The position numbers and the translations under genes were made by a program. The notes beneath the pieces were generated by a model, which searched no databases, was not told where the DNA came from, and saw only the letters and a list, made by a program, of their open reading frames with translations. Below are positions 8,203 through 14,467 of a DNA stretch of 17,773 bases, one piece after another. The stretch lies in contig WJIO01000215.1 of the NCBI GenBank assembly GCA_014730235.1, positions 1-17,773 of the forward strand. Direction: 5' to 3'. The stretch's first letter is position 1. Every line of letters begins with the position of its first letter. Source of the DNA: Candidatus Poribacteria bacterium (GTDB taxonomy: Bacteria; Poribacteria; DTPJ01; WJIO01).

Positions 8203-10044
8203 TTAATATTTAAGCACAGTTCCCCATTGGCCAGCAGCAAATATACTGCCATCCGGAGACTTTGCGACAGCATGAAGATCGTTGTTGACTCCTGATGAAA
8301 TTTTCATCCATGTTGTTCCACCGTCAGCAGTATAAAATATTAGCCCACCTTCTCCAACAATAATACCCTCTTTTTCGTCAATAAAAACTATGCTTTCCAG
8401 GGTTTTGTCTGTTCCACTTATGACTGACTTCCAGCTTTGACCGCCGTTTTTGGTTGCCAGTATTGTTCCGGCTTCACCTACGGCAAAGCCTGATTTAGTA
8501 TTCATAAAATAAATATCCCGAAGGCTGTTTCCAACCCCGCTGGACTGTTCAACCCATGTCGATCCTCCGTCGTTGGTATGGATTATCTTTCCGAACATGC
8601 CCACAGCCCAGGCTTCTTTCGGTGTAACGGCAAATACATTGACTAAATTGCTAAATACTGTAACCGGGGCAAACTGGGGAGACCATGTTTTTCCACCGTC
8701 GGTAGTGCCTAGGATAGTTGCACCGGCGAAAGATACCTCACCCACCAGCCAGCCGTTTTTTTTATCGGCAAAATCTATTCCATATACGCCAACTGCCAGG
8801 CCCATTCTTCGGGAGGGTAAGGCCTTCCATGTTTTTCCTCCATTAGTTGTTGCCAGGAGAGCGGCATTTGTTCCAACACAGAAACCTTTTTCCGAACTGG
8901 TAAAAGCCACACCTTTTAGCTCAAATATAGATCCGCTGTCCTGTATGTCCCAAGTTCTTCCGCCGTCTTTTGTGTGGATTATCAGCCCGTTGTGACCAAC
9001 CGCCCAGCCCAATTTATTGTTTACAAACTGAATATCTGTAAGGTCATCGCTTCTGAAAGTGGAATTCCACGTATATCCGCCGTCTGTGCTGTGTAATAAT
9101 GCCCCGCTTTCACCTACCGCCCAGGCTTCTTTTGGATTTGTAAATTGCACCTGGGTTAGACGGCTACCTGAACCGCTTTCCTGGGCTTTCCATGTTTTAC
9201 CACCATCACTGGTGCGAAGTATAACCCCCAGATCACCTACAGCCAGACCGTCCTGTTGATTTATAAAATGCACACCATCCAGGGGTTCTGGCATACCATT
9301 TCCGTATGGTAAGGTTTTTTGCTTCTGTGATTCGCTCATACCTTCCCATGTTTTACCACCGTCATCAGTTCGGAGTATAGTCCCAAGACCACCTACTATC
9401 CAGCCTTTTTTATCGTTTACAAAGAACATACCGTCAAAGGTAGATGCAATTTCGCTTTCCTGTATGTTCCATGTATCTCCACCGTTTTCGGTATGGATTA
9501 TAGTTCCCCGACCGCCGACCACCCAGCCGGTATTTGCATCAGTAAAATGCACTTCGTTAAAGGAATCAACCGTATCTGGATTGAGTTTATTCCAGGTATT
9601 ACCACCGTCTTTTGTTCGCAGTATTATACCTCCGTCACCCACAATCCAGCCGGTACTTTTATCAATAAAATGCACGTCATTAAGCCATTTTTGAGTACCC
9701 ACAGCTTTGGGTTTCCATGTTTCACCGCCATCCAGGGTATTCAAAGCCAGACCGTCACCGCCTACAGCCCAGCCAAAATTTTTGTCTACAAAGAATAATT
9801 TATGAATTTCTCTATCGGTTCTGCTTTCCTGGGAATTCCATGTATTACCACTGTCTGATGTGTGTATTATCGAACCATCCTTACCGGCAGCCCAACCATT
9901 TTGATTTCCGATAAATACCACATCATTAAAATGTATGGAAAGACCACCCTGTCTGACTACCTGCCATGATCTTTCCTGAGCTTTAATGGAAAAAATTACT
10001 AATATTGACATTAGTAACATGGATAAAACCAATTTTTTGGACAT
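8203..10044 (-). CDS. secreted YCF48-like beta-propeller protein (14 repeats)
   Basis: The protein has 613 residues from the ATG at 10044. It opens with MSKKLVLSMLLMSILVIFS and a likely signal peptidase site near SIKA/QE, so it is exported. The rest is built from about 14 units of roughly 42 residues of the form GWAVGxxGxIIHTxDGGKTW, the BNR/YVTN-like pattern of YCF48 and photosystem II stability factors. Thirteen units end in DGGxTW or a near match (for example NGGQSW); the last, IFAAGQWGTVLKY, closes the array. Fourteen units would suit two seven-bladed propellers. An in-frame TTG two codons upstream exists, but AGGAGG is eight bases from the ATG and only two from the TTG. It is the first gene of the leftward unit; the permease start follows its stop by one base. 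Photosynthesis is not implied; in non-phototrophs these proteins have unknown roles, often cell-surface. Confidence 0.9.
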   Translation of the reverse strand: MSKKLVLSMLLMSILVIFSIKAQERSWQVVRQGGLSIHFNDVVFIGNQNGWAAGKDGSIIHTSDSGNTWNSQESRTDREIHKLFFVDKNFGWAVGGDGLALNTLDGGETWKPKAVGTQKWLNDVHFIDKSTGWIVGDGGIILRTKDGGNTWNKLNPDTVDSFNEVHFTDANTGWVVGGRGTIIHTENGGDTWNIQESEIASTFDGMFFVNDKKGWIVGGLGTILRTDDGGKTWEGMSESQKQKTLPYGNGMPEPLDGVHFINQQDGLAVGDLGVILRTSDGGKTWKAQESGSGSRLTQVQFTNPKEAWAVGESGALLHSTDGGYTWNSTFRSDDLTDIQFVNNKLGWAVGHNGLIIHTKDGGRTWDIQDSGSIFELKGVAFTSSEKGFCVGTNAALLATTNGGKTWKALPSRRMGLAVGVYGIDFADKKNGWLVGEVSFAGATILGTTDGGKTWSPQFAPVTVFSNLVNVFAVTPKEAWAVGMFGKIIHTNDGGSTWVEQSSGVGNSLRDIYFMNTKSGFAVGEAGTILATKNGGQSWKSVISGTDKTLESIVFIDEKEGIIVGEGGLIFYTADGGTTWMKISSGVNNDLHAVAKSPDGSIFAAGQWGTVLKY

Positions 10045-10091
10045 TAACAATTCCTCCTGTTATATTATATTTTATAATTTTCTCTGCTCTA

Positions 10092-10121
10092 ATAGTACCA
10101 TATACCTGACTTCTTCGTCAA
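10092..10121 (-). promoter_or_regulatory. sigma70-type promoter of the propeller-permease unit
   Basis: On the minus strand TTGACG (10121-10116), an 18-base spacer and TACTAT (10097-10092) are present, with TGG just before the -10, an extended type. The -35 matches at five of six and the -10 at four of six. The leader to the ATG at 10044 would be about 40 bases and includes the ribosome site AGGAGG. Confidence 0.5.
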
Positions 10122-10151
10122 GATTGGTACACTGAATGAAAACGCTATCAG

Positions 10152-10181
10152 GCTGTCATTCCTGCTTTCGCAGGAATGACA
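10152..10181. repeat. REP-like palindromic repeat, copy 2
   Basis: These 30 bases are identical to 5208-5237, with the 12-base stem at 10154-10165 and 10170-10181 and a TTTC loop. It lies 42 bases after the end of the SAM-domain gene (stop at 10224) and just upstream of the promoter at 10092-10121, the same arrangement as copy 1. The outer flanks of the two copies are not alike, so the shared unit is the palindrome itself. Confidence 0.85.
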
Positions 10182-10223
10182 TAGAACTATATTTTTTGAG
10201 CATCTTCATTTTTTAGTATATAA

Positions 10224-10772
10224 TCAAAGAATAAACGCCAGAGCAATCATTCCTCCCAGAAAAGCCAGGGATATAACTATCCACCAAAAATACCAAAATC
10301 CTGATGCTATCCAGTATATACCAGATTTTCTATATCGCTTTCCGGTGTTTGTGAAGTATTCGATATCTCGTTTTTTATTTCGGCTAAAGATTATAAATCC
10401 CGATATAAAAAGGGGAGGTATCAGAAACATAATAACACTTACCCACATGCTCCCGGAAGGATACTTTGGTTCTCCTTCAGGAGCATCTTTGTGCAGCTTT
10501 TCAAATTTCCTCTGTCCCAGAAATCCCAGTTTTTTAAGCCTTTTCCTGTCTTCAAGGGTTTTCGGAACATAAATATCATCTATCTCCTGGATAGCATCAT
10601 ATATCTTATATCGGTCTTTGCGGTTAAACACTCCCAGCCTTGATCTTATCTCCCATTTGGTCAGGAGTTCTATATTTTCAAATGTTACCCGGTTTTCTTC
10701 AAAAGACTTGGCATATTTCTCCATTCCAATTTTACCAAGCCATTCGCGTATCTGCATAGTTCTATCTACCAT
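10224..10772 (-). CDS. membrane protein with N-terminal sterile alpha motif (SAM) domain
   Basis: This is a 182-residue protein. Residues 7-66 ([19 protein letters not shown], then [20 protein letters not shown] and KIYDAIQEI) have the helical pattern of a sterile alpha motif, a protein-protein interaction domain known in some bacterial signalling proteins, often beside adenylate cyclases. A basic, charged linker follows (68-106). Two hydrophobic stretches (about 110-130 and 151-182) look like membrane helices separated by a basic loop. The N-terminal domain should therefore be cytosolic and membrane-tethered. The ATG at 10772 overlaps the end of the SDR gene by seven bases, with GGCGG upstream, which suggests translational coupling. 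I cannot name its partner. The SAM call rests on the motif; a structural or profile check would confirm it. Confidence 0.75.
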   Translation of the reverse strand: MVDRTMQIREWLGKIGMEKYAKSFEENRVTFENIELLTKWEIRSRLGVFNRKDRYKIYDAIQEIDDIYVPKTLEDRKRLKKLGFLGQRKFEKLHKDAPEGEPKYPSGSMWVSVIMFLIPPLFISGFIIFSRNKKRDIEYFTNTGKRYRKSGIYWIASGFWYFWWIVISLAFLGGMIALAFIL

Positions 10773-11539
10773 ACTGAATATCCGCCATCTATAACCATGT
10801 CATGTCCTGTCATAAAATCCGAAGCATCCGAAGCCAGATAAACGATTGCACCCTGTAGGTCTTCCACATTTCCTAATCGTCCCACAGGAGTCAATCCTGT
10901 CCAGTAAGGTAAATGCTGGGCAACTTCCGGTATCTTGTTGACCAAAGCCGTAAGCATATAACCAGGACTGATGCTGTTTACCCTTATCCCATGCGGCGCC
11001 CATTCTGCCGCTAGGCTTTTTGTGAGGTGTATAACCCCGGCCTTTGATGCGTTGTATGAGACCTGATTTTGTGGACGATTTACAATACTTCCGGACATGG
11101 AAGCTGTATTTATAATCTTGCCGTATTTCTGAGGTATCATAACCCTGGCCTCGGCCTGAGCACAAAGGAAAACACCTTTCAGGTTTAGATCAAGCACATC
11201 GTCCCATTCCTTTTCCGTCATTTCCACCGTATCTGCCCATATGGTAATGCCTGCGTTGTTTACGGCAATATCAAGTTTACCCCATTCTCTAGCAACCGTA
11301 TCCGCCATGCGTTTTACATCTTCTTCAATCGTTACATCCGCTTCAATGGATATGGAGTTCTGACCAATATCTTTAATTTCTTCCGCTACCTGAGATGCTG
11401 TATCCGGATTAATATCAACAATAGCAACTGATGCACCGGCTTCAGCCAGGGCATGGGCATAAGCTTGTCCTATTCCCTGTCCTCCGCCAGTTACTAATGC
11501 GGTTTTTCCATCCAATTTAAAACGATCAAGTATACCCAA
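10766..11539 (-). CDS. SDR-family NAD(P)-dependent dehydrogenase
   Basis: This classical short-chain dehydrogenase has 257 residues. It shows the nucleotide-binding TGGGQGIG (residues 17-24), Asp42 at the end of strand two that favours NAD over NADP, NNAG (94-97), the catalytic triad region with Asn119, Ser149, Tyr162 and Lys166 (YNASK), and the SPGY segment (191-194). The ending [13 protein letters not shown] is usual for polyol/sugar-type SDRs such as gluconate or sorbitol dehydrogenases, but the substrate is not decided. The start is TTG (11539-11537) with AGGAGG six bases upstream; a good ATG is not available. The SAM-domain gene begins inside its last codons. A divergent UroD-like gene starts 204 bases away on the other strand. 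Confidence 0.93.
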   Translation of the reverse strand: MGILDRFKLDGKTALVTGGGQGIGQAYAHALAEAGASVAIVDINPDTASQVAEEIKDIGQNSISIEADVTIEEDVKRMADTVAREWGKLDIAVNNAGITIWADTVEMTEKEWDDVLDLNLKGVFLCAQAEARVMIPQKYGKIINTASMSGSIVNRPQNQVSYNASKAGVIHLTKSLAAEWAPHGIRVNSISPGYMLTALVNKIPEVAQHLPYWTGLTPVGRLGNVEDLQGAIVYLASDASDFMTGHDMVIDGGYSVW

Positions 11540-11557
11540 TTTTTACCTCCTGAAAAT

Positions 11558-11586
11558 AATATAATATACTGTGAAAATCCATCCAA
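11558..11586 (-). promoter_or_regulatory. possible promoter of the SDR gene
   Basis: On the minus strand TTGGAT (11586-11581), a 17-base spacer and TATATT (11563-11558) fit a sigma70 layout, but the -35 matches only three of six. It would give a leader of about 10-15 bases with little room for the ribosome site, so the call is weak. Confidence 0.25.
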
Positions 11587-11667
11587 CCTTTGTCATTCTT
11601 GGCTAATTTCTTTTAGCAATTATCTATTTTAACTTCCAACAAGCTGTTTGTCCATAAAATTTTCATC

Positions 11668-11696
11668 TTGCCCATATGAGTTTTGTGATATAAAAT
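11668..11696 (+). promoter_or_regulatory. probable promoter of the plus-strand UroD-like gene
   Basis: TTGCCC (11668-11673), a 17-base spacer and TAAAAT (11691-11696) match sigma70 at four and five of six. The transcript would begin near 11703, about 40 bases before the ATG at 11744, which has AGGAG eight bases before it. Confidence 0.4.
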
Positions 11697-11743
11697 GGTT
11701 AAACAAAGAATGTAAATTATTATACATACAAGGAGAGCGTAAT

Positions 11744-12826
11744 ATGACCTCACGGGAAAGAATAATAGCATGCGTAGAAGGTAAAAAGACCGATAGGCTT
11801 CCTTTTATTATACATTGGGGCCCTTGGGGTGATACCCTTGCCCGGTGGAAAGAAGAGGGTATGGAAAACGACGGCGACTGGCATGCCCTCTTTGGTTTTG
11901 ATCCTTATCACGTTGGAACAGGAGTAAATTTCGGCATTTGTCCGGGTTTTAAGCATGAGGTATTGGCAGACGAAGGTGAGAAAATCGTCTACAGAGATGA
12001 ACATGGGGTAATAAAGCGTGATAGAAAGGGTTTTACCACCATGCCTCAATTCCTTGAATATCCGGTTCATGACAGAAAATCATGGGAAGAACACAAATGG
12101 CGTTTTGACCCGGATACACCTGAGCGTTTTCCTGACGATTGGGAACAACGGGCGAAACAGCTAAAAGATTCTGAGTGCGTTGTGAGCGTTGGAACATATC
12201 CATACGGGTTTTATGGTGGTGTCCGAACCATGATGGGCGCGGAAGAATCCCTTATTGCCTGCGCGATGGATCCGGAACTTATTGATGATATTAACACTCA
12301 TCTGTGTAATCTCTGGTATAAACTCTGGGATAGAATTTTCCAGGAGACAAGGGTTGATGAACTTCATATGTGGGAGGACATGGCCGGCAAACAGGGTTCT
12401 TTAATATCACCCAAAATGTTCCGCAGGTTCCTGACCCCATATTACAAAAAGCTTACGGATTTAGGCAAAAAACACGGCGTAAAGATCTTTTCAGTGGACA
12501 GCGATGGGCTTATTGATGAACTAACCGGTTTGTTTCTGGAAGCCGGTATAAATACCCCGCTGCCTTATGAGGTGCAGGCAGGAAATGATATAGCGTCATT
12601 ATTGAAAAAATACCCAAATAACTTCTGCGCTATGGGTGGTATGGATAAACGGGCTATGGCCCAGGACAGGGAAGCCATAGACAAAGAGATAAAGCGAGTT
12701 AAAGAAATTGCTGATATGGGTAGATATATACCTTATCCGGATCATCTTATCCCCGCCGATGTTTCGTGGGAAAACTACCAGTATTTTGTATGGCGATGGA
12801 AAGAAATGGTGGGTAAGAAAGATTAG
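11744..12826 (+). CDS. UroD/MtaA-family protein, paralogue with DSDG motif
   Basis: This 360-residue UroD-family protein (from ATG 11744) is a paralogue of the gene at 5368-6477. Both share WEDMAxKxGSLxSP (here 210-222), DSDGxIDEL (252-260), MDKRAMAQD, IPxxDHxxPxDV and ENYQY at the end. As in that gene, the His-x-Cys zinc site of corrinoid methyltransferases is replaced by Asp252-Ser-Asp254-Gly. The two differ clearly in the N-terminal third, so this is an old duplication or a separate subfamily. An open frame extends 32 codons upstream, but AAGGAG lies just ahead of ATG 11744 and the upstream part is not family-like. It stands alone on the plus strand, between the divergent SDR and a convergent sigma factor gene. 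Confidence 0.9.
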   Translation: MTSRERIIACVEGKKTDRLPFIIHWGPWGDTLARWKEEGMENDGDWHALFGFDPYHVGTGVNFGICPGFKHEVLADEGEKIVYRDEHGVIKRDRKGFTTMPQFLEYPVHDRKSWEEHKWRFDPDTPERFPDDWEQRAKQLKDSECVVSVGTYPYGFYGGVRTMMGAEESLIACAMDPELIDDINTHLCNLWYKLWDRIFQETRVDELHMWEDMAGKQGSLISPKMFRRFLTPYYKKLTDLGKKHGVKIFSVDSDGLIDELTGLFLEAGINTPLPYEVQAGNDIASLLKKYPNNFCAMGGMDKRAMAQDREAIDKEIKRVKEIADMGRYIPYPDHLIPADVSWENYQYFVWRWKEMVGKKD

Positions 12827-12889
12827 ATTATATTGATATTCATTTTTTAATGATTACTTATATTTCGCTTATTTTTGATGGAATTTCGT

Positions 12890-12911
12890 AAATTGGGAAA
12901 AACCAATTTTT
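12890..12911 (+). terminator. weak intrinsic terminator candidate
   Basis: AAATTGG (12890-12896) pairs with CCAATTT (12903-12909) over a GAAAAA loop, followed by TT, so the stem ends in a T run (12907-12911). The stem is short and AT-rich. It lies 63 bases after the UroD-like stop. It could end that transcript, but the strength is doubtful. Confidence 0.25.
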
Positions 12912-13066
12912 GCTTTGGATCGATATAAATATCTGTAGAGCCTTCTTTTTAGTAGTTTTATCTGCATTTTCAGTCTTTATAACCCTTATGACAATTTTTC
13001 TTATCGCCAAATAGTGCGGGAGGAAAAGCTTATGTCTTGGGAACGAATGATTTTCAGAATGACCGC

Positions 13067-13666
13067 TCAGGTTGTTGAACCCGGAAGAACCATTTGTTTT
13101 AATGTCTTTATGGCATAGTGCATACGGGATTTGATAGTTCCTACGGAGCATGATAATTCCCTGGCGATATCGGCATATTCCATGCCCTGGTATATATGCA
13201 TCATGATAACTGTGCGATGTTTTTCGGATAGAGATTGTATTGCTATTCTAAGGCGGTTTCTCTGTTCTTCCTTTTCTATTTCTTCATCCGGGGGCATTGA
13301 TTTGTCGGAAATCATCTCGTGTAGTTCCATAGTCTCTTCATCCCCTTTTTCGTTTAGCTGGAATGTAAAAGACTTGTTGAGGGATGTAATTTTGCTGAAG
13401 CTTTTTTTTCTGAATTCATCGTAGCAGAGGTTTGTCGCTATCCTGTATATCCACGCAGCAAAAGGGGCTTTTGGGGTGTAGCTTTCCCGGCTTCTGAAAG
13501 CCCTGAGAAAAGTCTCCTGGGTCAAATCCTGGGCCAGGTCATGGTTTTTTACAATTCCCTTGATATATCTCATGATCCGATCCTGGTATCGCTCCATGAT
13601 TATAGAAAAGTCTTTCACCTTACCATTGCTGCAACTGACCATCAACTCTTCGTCGGATAGTCTCAT
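13067..13666 (-). CDS. ECF-type RNA polymerase sigma factor
   Basis: This 199-residue sigma70-family factor has the two ECF parts. Region 2 spans about 22-88 (MERYQDRIMRYI, LAQDLTQETFLRAF, FAAWIYRIATNLCYDEFRK), which binds core polymerase and the -10. Region 4 spans about 138-190 (SLSEKHRTVIMMHIYQGMEYADIARELSCSVGTIKSRMHYAIKTLK), a helix-turn-helix for the -35. The middle linker (100-137) is charged and acidic and somewhat long. The ATG follows CGGGAGG. It faces the FeS/AOR genes across a 275-base gap and converges with the UroD-like gene. No anti-sigma gene follows its stop; the 240 bases downstream have no credible CDS on its strand. The signal it responds to is unknown. Confidence 0.93.
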   Translation of the reverse strand: MRLSDEELMVSCSNGKVKDFSIIMERYQDRIMRYIKGIVKNHDLAQDLTQETFLRAFRSRESYTPKAPFAAWIYRIATNLCYDEFRKKSFSKITSLNKSFTFQLNEKGDEETMELHEMISDKSMPPDEEIEKEEQRNRLRIAIQSLSEKHRTVIMMHIYQGMEYADIARELSCSVGTIKSRMHYAIKTLKQMVLPGSTT

Positions 13667-13941
13667 GATACCTCCCGGTATTTTATAATTTTGGTTCTTC
13701 CGGCAAAACTTATCTGGAAAGGAAAAAGCGGGTTAAGCAGTTTTTAAATGGTTTGGTTATTTTACTAAGATCGGACTTTTTATATACTACCGATATTTAT
13801 AAACGTAGAATTAGCAAATAGGTTCATTTTTTTATACAATAAATTTAACAGGGAATATTTATTATATCTTCCACTGTTATCAAATATTTTGAGGGAGTAT
13901 ATATTAAAGCATTAATTTTCTGACAGGAAAGGACTGGTATA
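13667..13941. other. divergent regulatory region between sigma factor and FeS/AOR genes
   Basis: This is a 275-base AT-rich gap between two divergent genes. For the plus-strand FeS/AOR pair a weak sigma70-type candidate exists: TTATCA (13877-13882), 16 bases, TATATT (13899-13904). For the sigma factor no clear -35/-10 pair is visible; GGAAGAACC with TATAAA near its start does not have usable spacing. No stem-loop riboswitch or gene is seen. Confidence 0.35.
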
Positions 13942-14466
13942 TTGGAAGCAGCAAAGCCAGATATAGATAATAATACCGTTAAACCCCAAAAGCTCAGACG
14001 CTCTGGTGTAATAGAAGTTAATTTGGATTTCTGTATGACTTGCCGGGAATGCGAAGTGTCGTGTTCATTATTTCATGAAGATGAATGTAATCCGGATTTA
14101 TCCCGTATCCGTATTGCCTATGATGATTTCAAACCGGATACGACATCCATAACCGTTTGTAAACAATGCGACTGGCCTGCATGTTACTTTGCATGTGCTT
14201 CGCTCTGGGATGATCCGGCGGTTTGTGTTGATGAAAAAACCGGCGCGCGCTTTATTGATCCTGACAAATGCCGGGGATGCGGCGCATGCCTGAAAGCCTG
14301 TCCACTAACCCCGGAAAATTCGGTTATAGGTCAAAAACGAATTGACGGTAAGCGCATTTATTTTAAATGCGATCTGTGTTATAACAGGTCTGAAGGCCCG
14401 GTGTGCGTGGATGTATGTCCGGGCGGCGCTCTCAGGTTTATTCTTGCCGAAGAAAGGAAGAAGTAA
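13942..14466 (+). CDS. four-cluster 4Fe-4S ferredoxin-type electron-transfer subunit
   Basis: This 174-residue iron-sulfur protein is the likely redox partner of the AOR-family enzyme that starts two bases after its stop codon. Four Cys sets can each hold a [4Fe-4S] cluster: CxxCxxCxxxC at 31-41, CxxCxxxxCxxxC at 73-85, CxxCxxCxxxCP at 110-120 and CxxC...CxxxCP at 143-159. Two further Cys (49, 95) lie between. The fold is the HycB/DmsB-like subunit and the size is close to BamC of class II benzoyl-CoA reductase and YdhY-type partners. Start is TTG (13942) with GGAAAGGA eight bases upstream; an ATG only appears later, inside the first cluster. It is cytosolic, with no signal peptide. Confidence 0.9.
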   Translation: MEAAKPDIDNNTVKPQKLRRSGVIEVNLDFCMTCRECEVSCSLFHEDECNPDLSRIRIAYDDFKPDTTSITVCKQCDWPACYFACASLWDDPAVCVDEKTGARFIDPDKCRGCGACLKACPLTPENSVIGQKRIDGKRIYFKCDLCYNRSEGPVCVDVCPGGALRFILAEERKK

Positions 14467-14467
14467 A

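Noticed and set aside
8202-8273. Longer start for the ABC permease inside the propeller gene
   Set aside because: The extra 24 residues are polar and unlike the family; ATG 8201 directly follows the propeller stop.
8573-8995. 140-codon plus-strand frame
   Set aside because: It is the antisense shadow of the repeated propeller gene, whose repeat pattern keeps that frame open.
10800-11165. 121-codon minus-strand frame inside the SDR gene
   Set aside because: Out-of-frame shadow with no family pattern and no ribosome site; the SDR motifs are intact in the other frame.
11648-11743. Upstream extension of the plus-strand UroD-like gene
   Set aside because: The added 32 residues are not family-like and the candidate promoter lies in this stretch; ATG 11744 follows AAGGAG.
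12858-13151. 97-codon frame on the minus strand after the sigma factor, possible anti-sigma
   Set aside because: It starts inside the sigma gene in another frame, has no zinc-finger HxxxCxxC or membrane segment, and no ribosome site.
14342-14467. Upstream extension of the AOR gene
   Set aside because: It would overlap the FeS gene by 125 bases and adds a sequence not seen in the family; TTG 14468 has a proper ribosome site.
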